From: Nemertoderma westbladi
Lineage: Eukaryota > Xenacoelomorpha > Nemertodermatida > Nemertodermatidae
Direction: 5' to 3'
NCBI GenBank assembly: GCA_032718475.1
Contig: JAUCBJ010000694.1
Coordinates: forward strand, 1-40,444
DNA: 40,444 nt
Positions 10,154 to 19,140 of the stretch are shown here, in pieces. The notes under the pieces were generated by a model. It saw nothing but the letters and a program-made list of their open reading frames with translations. It was not told the DNA's origin and searched no databases. A program made the translations under genes and the position numbers. The stretch's first letter is position 1, and every line of letters begins with the position of its first letter.

Positions 10154-11250
10154 TTTATTTATTTATTTATTTATTTAAAACTCGACATTAAAATATGTGA
10201 AATACACATAACATAGAAACATACATACAGAACAAAGAATACACAAAAGGTCGAGGGAGGGAAACTGCCCAGGCTCAAGGCACTTACGGGAGTTTGGGTA
10301 CTATAAAGTAAACATAAAATATACTGTAATGCACATACAGTACACATTACAAATTGCTATAATATTTTAAATTTCTAATAAAATTGAGACTTATAAAAAG
10401 AAAACGAGACGAAAAACTAAAACAATAAAAAAAAATGACAAAAAAGATATTTGTCACTGTTGTGCTAAAAATAATGGATTGCCAGGGGGTCGTGTAAAAT
10501 TAAAGTGTTCCAAAAAGTCGATCGCCTGCAACTTGCGTGAAAATATGTTCAGGTTACAAGAATCAACTACTGAAGAAGGGAGATTATTCCATATTCTGAC
10601 TGCACGAGATGAGAAAGAATGTTTGCTGATATCTAAACGACACCTAGGTACGTAAAGTTTCCTACTGTTGCCACGAAGACCAGCTCGGGGAGCTTGAGAG
10701 AAATAATTATCAAAGTCAAGATCAACAAGACCTTGTGTAATTTTGTAAACCATTTTTAGGTCGAATATCATTCGACGCACTTCTAAAGGTTGTAGGAAAA
10801 GCAATTCGAGGCGGTCCATGTAGCTAGAGTAGGGTAACTTACAGCGCATAAACAGACGACGAGTAAAGTAGCGTTGAACACCCTCAATCATGTCTATGCT
10901 GCGTTTTGTATGTGGAGACCAGACAGGCGCGCAATATTCTACAAGTGGCCGAGCTATGGCTTTATAAGCTATTATTAAAGCTTGACGGTTACTAGTTACG
11001 ATGCTCCTGAATAACATATTGATAACTTTGTAAGCTTTTGCTGTTTGGTCTCTACAATAAAGATCAAATTTTAGATCGGATGAAATTGTTAGGCCCAGGT
11101 CCTTACAGTGTGTATCAGAGGTGAGCACAGACGGATTGAGAGTGTATTCGCGCTTCGCATTGGATGAGCCAACATAAATAACAATACATTTATGGGTTGC
11201 AATAGAGAGCTGCCATTCGTTCGCCCATGCCTCCAGCTTGCTGAGTGCTG
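10154..11250 (-). mobile_element. LINE-D copy 1, 5'-truncated non-LTR retrotransposon
   Basis: The fragment of about 1.1 kb is antisense to the Ig gene. On its own strand it holds the C-terminal RT/thumb coding region, a 3' UTR of about 300 bp, and an (AAAT)n tail at 10154-10177 where it meets the satellite. It interrupts a satellite unit inside CACTGTTAG, with CTGTT present on both sides as a short target duplication or microhomology. It is nearly identical to 35356-36456. I found four substitutions plus differences in simple-repeat length and two bases at the junction. Confidence 0.9.
10454..11249 (-). pseudogene. LINE-D reverse transcriptase C-terminal fragment (copy 1)
   Basis: The open frame reads LEAWANEWQLSIATHK, the end-of-palm lysine-containing block, then SDTHCKDLGLTISSDLKF (the usual YLG block), YKAIARPLVEYCAPVWSPH, IEGVQRYFTRRL, LELLFLQPLEVRRMIFDL and the FSSRAVRIWNNLP tail typical of Jockey/CR1-group ORF2 C-termini, ending LFLAQQ. 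The frame has no internal stops but lacks the catalytic FADD palm, endonuclease and promoter because of 5' truncation, so it cannot act. A start within the adjacent satellite is accidental. Confidence 0.85.
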
Positions 11251-12878
11251 TTAGTATAGAACAGGAGTCATTCACTATTGAGTTAATAGTTCAGTGTAAG
11301 TAACAATAAACTAATGTAAATATTACCCTCCATCACAGTTAGTAGAACAGGAGTCATTCACTATTGAGTTAATAGTTCAGTGTAAGTAACAATAAACTAC
11401 TGTAAATATTACCCTCCATCACTGTTAGTAGAACAGGAGTCATTCACTATTGAGTTAATAGTTCAGTGTAAGTAACAATAAACTAATGTAAATATTACCC
11501 TCCATCACAGTTAGTAGAACAGGAGTCATTCACTATTGAGTTAATAGTTCAGTGTAAGTAACAATAAACTACTGTAAATATTACCCTCCATCACTGTTAG
11601 TAGAACAGGAGTCATTCACTATTGAGTTAATAGTTCAGTGTAAGTAACAATAAACTACTGTAAATATTACCTTACATCACTGTTAGTAGAACAGGAGTCA
11701 TTCACTATTGAGTTAATATTTCAGTGTAAGTAACAATAAACTACTGTAAATATTACCCTCCATCACTGTTAGTAGAACAGGAGTCATTCACTATTGAGTT
11801 AATAGTTCAGTGTAAGTAACAATAAACTACTGTAAATATTACCTTACATCACTGTTAGTAGAACAGGAGTCATTCACTATTGAGTTAATAGTTCAGTGTA
11901 AGTATCAATAAACTACTGTAAATATTACCCTCCATCACTGTTAGTAGAACAGGAGTCATTCACTATTGAGTTAATAGTTCAGTGTAAGTAACAATAAACT
12001 ACTGTAAATATTACCCTCCATCACCGTTAGTAGAACAGGAGTCATTCACTATTGAGTTAATAGTTCAGTGTAAGTAACAATAAACTACTGTAAATATTAC
12101 CTTACATCACTGTTAGTAGAACAGGAGTCATTCACTATTGAGTTAATATTTCAGTGTAAGTAACAATAAATTACTGTAAATATTACCCTCCATCACTGTT
12201 AGTAGAACAGGAGTCATTCACTATTGAGTTAATAGTTCAGTGTAAGTGACAATAAACTACTGTAAATATTACCTTACATCACTGTTAGTAGAACAGGAGT
12301 CATTCACTATTGAGTTAATATTTCAGTGTAAGTAACAATAAACTACTGTAAATATTACCCTCCATCACTGTTAGTAGAACAGGAGTCATTCACTATTGAG
12401 TTAATAGTTCAGTGTAAGTGACAATAAACTACTGTAAATATTACCTTACATCACTGTTAGTAGAACAGGAGTCATTCACTATTGAGTTAATAGTTCAGTG
12501 TAAGTAACAATAAACTACTGTAAATATTACCCTCCATCACTGTTAGTAGAACAGGAGTCATTCACTATTGAGTTAATAGTTCAGTGTAAGTAACAATAAA
12601 CTACTGTAAATATTACCCTCCATCACTGTTAGTAGAACAGGAGTCATTCACTATTGAGTTAATAGTTCAGTGTAAGTAACAATAAACTACTGTAAATATT
12701 ACCCTCCATCACTGTTAGTAGAACAGGAGTCATTCACAATTGAGTTAATAGTTCAGTGTAAGTGACAATAAACTACTGTAAATATTACCCTCTATCACTG
12801 TTAGTAGAACAGGAGTCATTCACTATTGAGTTAATAGTTCAGTGTAAGTGACAATAAACTACTGTAAATATTACCTTA
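11251..12878 (+). repeat. 86-bp satellite, block B (about 19 units)
   Basis: Same unit and orientation as block A. Recurrent variants include ACCTTACATC in place of ACCCTCCATC, AATATTTCAG, and GTAAGTGAC. The block stops at 12878 in an ACCTTA variant, the target site of LINE-B. Confidence 0.97.
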
Positions 12879-13459
12879 GTTAGTTTAGTTTATTGACATA
12901 ATTAAGTTCCACAAGCGACTGATGAAAGAAAGTGACAGAAAAATACAAACAGGTAACATAACAATATATGTAAGGAAGACACAACATTGATACAAACAAA
13001 TACAGTACATTTGTAAGCAGTCATAAAAACAATAACAAGAACAATGTGACAAACTATAGCATGCAGCAGACCACTAGGGAACGAGGACAATATGTGTATG
13101 ATTCATAAGTAATAATAATTAATCGATTAACAATAATGATAAACTAATGATATGCAAGCGGGATCAATGACAAGACACAAAATACAGATTCAAACGGACA
13201 CGGTAGAAAATGCGATGTAATTAATTATAATTGTTATCAACAGTCATACCCAATAACTAATTGATTAACACTTAATTTGTCCAAAAAGAAGCCAGTCAGG
13301 GCGGTATCAAAAAAAAGAAAATATATATATAGTAAGTACGTACGTAATGTAAAATAAATCAAATAAATAAATAAATAAATAATGTAAATAGAAATAGCAC
13401 AAACAACTTGATGGCATACTTTGTAGCTTATGGGGGGGGGGGGGGGGGGGGGGGGTGTA
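12879..13459 (-). other. LINE-B 3' UTR with poly(C) and ATTT repeats
   Basis: Seven nucleotides after the ORF2 stop comes a homopolymer of 24 C on the element strand (G run at 13432-13455). An ATTT microsatellite (13356-13383) and an AT-rich tail follow, ending in a CAATAAA motif at 12885-12895, a plausible polyadenylation signal. No coding potential. Confidence 0.75.
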
Positions 13460-16400
13460 CTACTCTAAAATGATAAGAGCAGCATGCAAGAAGTTGCAGC
13501 AATCATGCAGATGTTTATCCGAGAAGAAACCCTCTATTGATGTAAACGATAGATTGCTATGTGTGTCACGTAGGGTGGCTAGTGACTGGCACTCACATAT
13601 AATATGTATTTCGGTTTGTATCGAACCGCACTTACACATCCTTAATTCGGCTGGCAGACGCGACCAACGACCAGTTTCCACTGCTAGGTGCGTAGACATT
13701 AGCCTAAATCTAGACCAAGACAGTCTCGCAGCTTCCGAAAGTCCTAAAATTCTAGAATTATACAATGCGTGTGAAGTTAGTGTTGGGTTCAAAGAACGGT
13801 ACACGCTGCGGCGGGTAGTGGTACTACAATTAATGTGATTTACGATGGCCTCACGGTCTATCAAAACACAATTCCGGTCTAATGAGTCCAACTGCATGGT
13901 AATAGCTTTACCCATTCCGCTGTTTGTACCTCTCACAAGGTCTAGTGCAAAGAATAATGGGCCGTGTAGGTCGGGGTGAGCTAACATTGCCTTCAGAAAC
14001 TTGCGTTGCCGTGTTTCAATCAGAGTCTTTGGTGAAGGGCGACCTGTCTCAATTAACAATATATCATGACAGGTCTGGCTGCGGACAACAATCGCAGACT
14101 TGAGCATACTGAAGTATTGCGATGAAGTTGGGGTAATGTTTGCGCCTAGCCAAGTCTCGCAGCTATAAAAGATTGCTGAAGTCACAGCTGCATCAAAAAC
14201 TAAAAGTTTAACCCATAGAGGGCTAATGGAATGTTTATTAAGGAAGGCGTGGTATTTAGATACATGTTTAGTTTTTTCCTTTGCATGTAGTACAACAGAT
14301 TGGTTGATACCCCCGGCTTCACTGATTGATGCGCCTAAGTATATGTAGGACTTTGAATTCTTTACAATAATGTTAGAGATATTGGATGAAACAACGAGAT
14401 CGACTTTATCGTGTGTACTGCCGTTGATGACCATGAACTTAGTCTTCGAAAGATTTATAGACATGTTGAAGTCCTCACAAAATTTAAGAAGGATATTCAG
14501 TTTCTCAAGAGCTCGTACACGAGAAGTTGCTAACAAGGCCGAATCATCCATTAGAAGAAGACAATGAAGAGCCTTCAGGAATCCGTCATCAGTACATTGC
14601 TTCAGTCGTGTGATCAGAGGATTTATATAGAACGCAAACAATCTACAACTACCGGGTGCACCCTGCAGAACACCGCAAATACTTTGTATAAGTGAGGATC
14701 CTATCACACTTACTGTAGATCTATATAATGCCATAAGCGCCCTTAGCATAACACCGCCACAACCCATGGATTTAAGTAACTGAAATAATTTATGGCGGGA
14801 GACTCGATCATAGGCAGTGGCAAAATCTACAAAGATTATGAACAGTTTACACCTCTTGAAAGTGGCATAGTTAATCAATAAGTGGAGAGTTAAAATATGT
14901 TCCTCGCATCGGCGTTTTGATTGGGCACCAGCTTGCTCAATATCTGGTGCGCACCATTGAGAAAGGCGCTGACAGAGAATCCAGTCATATAATTTTGCGA
15001 TCGCATTCAGGATGGAAATACCACGATAATTAGTGCAAATTATACGTGACCCACGTTTGAAAACAGCCACCAGGCGGGACTGACACCAAGATGTGGGGAA
15101 AGTGGAGCCAAGGAATATTGAATTAAACAAAGATAGAAGAAACAATAACCAACTATAAGGTAGGAATTTGAGAATTCCTGGGGAAACACCATCCGGCCCT
15201 GCAGCTTTGTTAGGCTTCAATGAATTAATTCCGACTGAAACTTCATTGATGTTTATTGGCGAATCAAGCAATGGGATAAATGGACAGTCATGAGTGAGGA
15301 CAGGATCATCCAATGTAGATGCCGGGTCAGTGCACAACAGTTTCTCAAAATGTTCTGCAAATTCTATATCAGTCGGTTTATTATCGCTGTGGGAGGACGA
15401 TGTACTAGGTTCGAGACCACCCTTCCAGTTTATTCGGTTCCAAATAGTGCGCTCATTGCAGCTACAGGCTAGTTCATTCCATACCTGGTAGGGTTGACTG
15501 AAAGCATTACCTGAGAAATGGACAGGAATACCTTTACTGGTGGAAACACATGCAGAACTAGCAGCGGAATAAATTGCAGCTACAAAGGCTTCAGATGCAA
15601 TAGTAATATCTTGGGCAATTGTGTGCTGCATGTTTGGTTCCATGACACTGAGCGACGAACGAAATATAGTCGGCACCAATTGGCGTGGTTTTATGGGTTT
15701 CCTACATGAAGGCTTAGGGGCTTTTTCACAAAATTCAGAATAACTACCAAGCCAAAGTGAGCGAGCCAGTAAATGTGCTGCAGTAGGTACATTATCAAGT
15801 TTCACATTCAAATAAATGGCATTATGGTCAGAGGGCAACCTCTGATCAACTACACCAAAAGCAGTGATGTTACTAATAAAGTTAGTGCTGACTGCAGCAC
15901 GGTCAAGCTCAGAAATATGTTTTCCTTTCCTATGGTATGTTAAGGCACCACCAAACATAATATTGCCGAAACACCCATAACTAATGTTCAATAGATCACA
16001 ATCAGTAAGTAGTTGGCAAAAACGCTTGCCATTACTGTTCACTGTTAAATCGTGGGGATTTCTGTTCCTAAAATCGGCACCACTGGGTAGTTTAACTACA
16101 TTGGTTGAAAGTAAATTCCCAACCCGTGCATTAAAATCACCCAAAAGTATAACAGAACGGCTGCCACTGGTATCAAATATGTGTGACTGAATATCTGCCC
16201 ATACAAAGGGATCATAATAACGTGAATCAGTTGGTGCAATGTATGAGCATGCAAAATCTATGGATGGAAAATCCAATAAAGTAAACCAAATTACTTCATT
16301 TGTATCTGTACAGAACTCTTTAATTTTTAATCTGTTTTGGATCAGTACTGCAACACCACCCCTATCACTATTAGGGCTAGGGTTGTGTAAAATAGTAAAA

Positions 16401-16588
16401 CCTGGTACACAAAAACGGTAACCGGCCTTTGTTTCTTGTAAAAATATTATATTATAATTACTAAAAAGCCTGAAAACAGTTTGGCATAGGAATTTCGTAC
16501 CGAGCCCATTACAGTTCCAAGATAATATATTTAAAACGTCAGTTCGCTTGTGGCCAGTTAAAAAATCGGCATAAATCTGTCGATAATA
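13460..16588 (-). CDS. LINE-B ORF2: APE endonuclease + reverse transcriptase + C-terminal zinc motif
   Basis: 1042 uninterrupted codons. The endonuclease comes first: ILSWNCNGLGTKF, IIFLQETK, LLGDFNARVG, and LPSDHNAIYL near codon 250. The reverse transcriptase follows: LKPNKAAGPDGVSPGIL, NYRGISILNAIAKLYDWIL, FVDFATAYDRVSRH, GVLQGAPGS, and the catalytic box LLMDDSALLA (MDD in place of FADD, as in some invertebrate LINE clades), then SKTKFMVING and YIYLGASI. The C-terminus holds CKCGSIQTEIHIICEC, a cysteine-histidine motif typical of the end of such ORF2 proteins. It would nick DNA and copy the element RNA at the nick. No Met codon precedes the endonuclease. The frame overlaps ORF1 by 29 nt in -1 phase, so expression probably needs recoding or re-initiation. 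Possibly intact apart from the broken ORF1. Confidence 0.88.
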   Translation of the reverse strand, partial: YYRQIYADFLTGHKRTDVLNILSWNCNGLGTKFLCQTVFRLFSNYNIIFLQETKAGYRFCVPGFTILHNPSPNSDRGGVAVLIQNRLKIKEFCTDTNEVIWFTLLDFPSIDFACSYIAPTDSRYYDPFVWADIQSHIFDTSGSRSVILLGDFNARVGNLLSTNVVKLPSGADFRNRNPHDLTVNSNGKRFCQLLTDCDLLNISYGCFGNIMFGGALTYHRKGKHISELDRAAVSTNFISNITAFGVVDQRLPSDHNAIYLNVKLDNVPTAAHLLARSLWLGSYSEFCEKAPKPSCRKPIKPRQLVPTIFRSSLSVMEPNMQHTIAQDITIASEAFVAAIYSAASSACVSTSKGIPVHFSGNAFSQPYQVWNELACSCNERTIWNRINWKGGLEPSTSSSHSDNKPTDIEFAEHFEKLLCTDPASTLDDPVLTHDCPFIPLLDSPININEVSVGINSLKPNKAAGPDGVSPGILKFLPYSWLLFLLSLFNSIFLGSTFPTSWCQSRLVAVFKRGSRIICTNYRGISILNAIAKLYDWILCQRLSQWCAPDIEQAGAQSKRRCEEHILTLHLLINYATFKRCKLFIIFVDFATAYDRVSRHKLFQLLKSMGCGGVMLRALMALYRSTVSVIGSSLIQSICGVLQGAPGSCRLFAFYINPLITRLKQCTDDGFLKALHCLLLMDDSALLATSRVRALEKLNILLKFCEDFNMSINLSKTKFMVINGSTHDKVDLVVSSNISNIIVKNSKSYIYLGASISEAGGINQSVVLHAKEKTKHVSKYHAFLNKHSISPLWVKLLVFDAAVTSAIFYSCETWLGANITPTSSQYFSMLKSAIVVRSQTCHDILLIETGRPSPKTLIETRQRKFLKAMLAHPDLHGPLFFALDLVRGTNSGMGKAITMQLDSLDRNCVLIDREAIVNHINCSTTTRRSVYRSLNPTLTSHALYNSRILGLSEAARLSWSRFRLMSTHLAVETGRWSRLPAELRMCKCGSIQTEIHIICECQSLATLRDTHSNLSFTSIEGFFSDKHLHDCCNFLHAALIILE

Positions 16589-17980
16589 TCATTGTCTCTA
16601 TAGATAACCCTCTCCTTGAAATCGAACTTAATAAAATGACCGGCATTTTCAGGTTTAAGTTTCTCAACTGCCGCAACTTTACGAAGACGCCCCAACTCTT
16701 TGCTAATTGCGGGGTGTACGTCCGCTTTCAGGTAGATTCTGTTAAAGGGGTCAGAAGCATCTTTTAATTTCTTTGCTGCAGAGAGAATGGCACCGCGATG
16801 TGGTGCAGAGGACTTCAGAGAGATCAGCAAGGGGCGACTGCGGGGGGGTTCCGCTACGGGTATCGCATCATTATTATGTTCTGGATTCTTTTCCTTACCC
16901 AGACGACGAACAGAGAAACTCTCAATGTCCAACTGCACTTCAAGGTGGTCAAATATCACCGCGCATTTCCTAGCGTCGTCCCTCTCACCTTCGAAGTTCC
17001 CCTCTGGAAGACCAGTACAAATAATCGTCCGGCTCCGTATGTCACGGTCAATAGACTCACTGAAAGCCATGTGGTTATCGAGACTCGCACGTAGATCAGC
17101 ATTCTCCTTTTCCAAAACATCAACTCGTTTCTCCAGCACAACCACGCGGTGGTTAACGGTTTCAGATATGATGGCGCGAAGGTCATCCACGGATAGGCTC
17201 GTTAGTGGTGTGCCCCCGGATGGTGGACTGGTAGTACCACCACCTGTGCTATTGCGAGGATCAGCAGTGTTGCGAAGTGGTATGGCATTAGAGCCTGAAA
17301 CGGGATTCTGATTCTGCCTCCTAAAACTACTGGGCAGAATAGGCCGGTCGTTTGGCCTGGGTATGTTCACATCGGTGTGATTCCGTCTTGCTGGGCCAGC
17401 AGACGCCTGCCCAGTTAAAAAAAACTATGTGCATCATATGTGGCTGCATAAATATTTTACACAAATGTGGCATACATCGAAATGAAACAGTCCAGACACA
17501 TATGCAGTGCATATGTCTAAGCATATATGCTCCAAAAATTATAAACATAGTGGTTGCATATATGCATGTGCTGTGCATCCCAGCAAACAATGTACGCTGA
17601 GACAGTCTATCCAATCACAGGGCGTTCCTAGTGCATGCTGTGATTGAGAGAGAGGGGGTGGGGGTTAGCCTACCTTATCTTATGTCTATGTCTACACCCT
17701 ACGGCCCTACACTTAGTATACTCTATACATACTGAGATCTAATCGCTTGAGTACATATGAAAATATATAATTCATTAAGACTGAGGAGTATCCTATATAA
17801 CTTTCAGCGACGATCAAAAAATATTATTTCGAATATTAAAATCGATATAATTGATTTTATTTTCAACTATATTAGATAATTCATTAGTATGAATTTACTA
17901 AAAATAGTACATTGTAGAACTGTTTAATATATAATTATAAACCATACTTCTATCCAATAATTTAAGTTTTTTGCAATTTA

Positions 17981-18036
17981 AGTCGGGGGTGGAGGGAGGG
18001 GTGGGGAGAAGGGGGGTGGTTGGTGTTTTGCGCTAG
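17981..18036 (+). other. G-rich tract, possible G-quadruplex
   Basis: On the + strand there are more than four runs of three to six G within 56 bp (GTCGGGGGTGGAGGGAGGGG, then GGGG and GGGGGG runs). This fits the intramolecular quadruplex pattern, in an otherwise AT-rich DNA transposon. Confidence 0.5.
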
Positions 18037-18359
18037 TTGAATTTTTGATCGTTTCATTTTTTATTTATGTTAACAGTATAAAATGCTAAAATACAGGATA
18101 TAATCGTAAAATGTATCCCTTGAGAGGGTTACATTATTTTTTCCTTTGATTGAGTTTAGAAAATATATCATCATCAAAAGAAAATATATCAATATGAAAA
18201 GTATTCTAATTGCGAAATGCTTTGTTGATAGGCTTATGTTGTAAATAATTTGAATTATCAAACAATTGTAAAAACGACATTGGGATAGCTTTAATTATGG
18301 TAATCTCATTTTAGGTACTCTACTATCGGAATGGACGCAAAACGTAATGTGTCGGCAGG

Positions 18360-18490
18360 ATGTACTGTAGCTATATATTGACGTAGCTATTTCAATATCC
18401 ACTTTTAGCTATTTCAATATCGACCTTTACCTATCTCACTACAGTATATTGACTTAGCTATCTTAATATATTGACGTAGCTATCTATGGC
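18360..18490 (+). repeat. Imperfect short tandem repeats (TTGACGTAGCTAT type)
   Basis: Four to five degenerate copies of AATAT(T/C)GAC(G/T)TAGCTAT(C/T)T spaced about 25-30 bp, inside the DNA transposon. Confidence 0.55.
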
Positions 18491-19140
18491 AAAATGTGAT
18501 GATTTTCATCCGCATAAAAGTGTTTGAGTCAAATAAACACCCCGTTAGCATAAAATGAGAGAAGGCGTGGGAAAATAGACACAGAGATATGTACAGAAGA
18601 ACATAAGCTGTGACTGGCATATGTTTTGCACAAATTCCACACATATTCTCACCATAAATTTTCTGTCATGTTTACAGTAGCACATGTTAATCTTATGGGT
18701 ATCTGATATGTCAGTGCACAAATTATTGTGTGTCAAAGGCATATGTTTTAAATATATCAATCACAATTACATGAAACTGAGATTTAATGTGTGCCTTTAC
18801 CACATTCTCTGCTTATTTGCTGAAATTATGTTGCTGCATATATTTTTGTTGGGCATAAGTTTCCCACATGACACATGTAATTCACATATGATACATATTA
18901 CCATTTTTAACTGGGTGGCTGATCCCATTCTGGTTGGTTAGGCAGTCGTTGTTAGGCGCGGCGAAGCAGGTATCGCAAAGGAACCCGCGCTTTAATCGTG
19001 GCTGGAACGCCTTACAAGTGACACAGTATCCCATTAGGCCTACTGCATACAGTTAGAGTTGCAGAATACAATATATCAGTGTACCAGTACAGTACATCAC
19101 AGTACAGTCACGACTACACCAAAGTGCGCTCTTTGCAATA

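Larger units (their letters stand above)
17410..18915. mobile_element. Non-autonomous DNA transposon with terminal inverted repeats
   Basis: The ends are CCCAGTTAAAAA and its complement TTTTTAACTGGG. Similarity continues to about 33 bp (both arms share CATATGTG after the terminal block). A 2-bp duplication TG flanks it (17408-17409 and 18916-18917). The 1506-bp body is AT-rich and encodes no transposase, so it would need one supplied in trans. Inside are CATATG-rich subterminal segments, a G-rich tract (17981-18036) and short imperfect repeats built on TTGACGTAGCTAT (18370-18485). I cannot assign a superfamily from the ends and the 2-bp duplication alone. Confidence 0.75.
16558..19034 (-). 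pseudogene. LINE-B ORF1 (zinc finger + coiled coil + RRM-like), split by a DNA element
   Basis: The ATG is at 19034. The first 39 codons encode two CxxC pairs (CVTC and CDTC, about 13 residues apart), a zinc-binding N-terminus. The 1.5-kb element at 17410-18915 follows, then the rest of the frame from 17407: a proline/serine-rich linker, a heptad coil (VVVLEKRVDVLEKENADLRA), the RRM-like block RTIICTGLPEG...FSVRRLGKE, RPLLISLK, and DVHPAISKELGRLRK. The stop is TAA at 16560-16558. Removing the insert and one copy of its 2-bp duplication leaves one continuous frame of about 322 codons, so the insertion is the only lesion seen. The protein would bind LINE RNA. As it stands, ORF1 is disrupted. 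Confidence 0.8.
12879..19140 (-). mobile_element. LINE-B, full-length non-LTR retrotransposon with a nested DNA element
   Basis: The element is inserted into a satellite unit with a 4-bp duplication CTTA (12875-12878 and 19141-19144). Without the nested element it is about 4.75 kb: 5' UTR of about 106 nt (19140-19035), ORF1 (19034-16558, interrupted), ORF2 (16588-13460) and 3' UTR with poly(C) and an AATAAA-like end. The 3' terminus reads ATGTCAATAAACTAAACTAAC. Joining the flanks regenerates the ACCTTACATCACTG variant found in other units, so blocks B and C were once contiguous. It is antisense to the Ig gene, like the other insertions. Confidence 0.9.

Noticed and set aside
13455-13838. 127-codon + strand frame beside the poly(G) run
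   Set aside because: Antisense of the LINE-B ORF2 C-terminus, which has clear motifs on the minus strand.
16558-17370. Treating the GTG at 17370 as the start of LINE-B ORF1
   Set aside because: The same frame continues upstream across the nested element to a true ATG at 19034 with a zinc motif.
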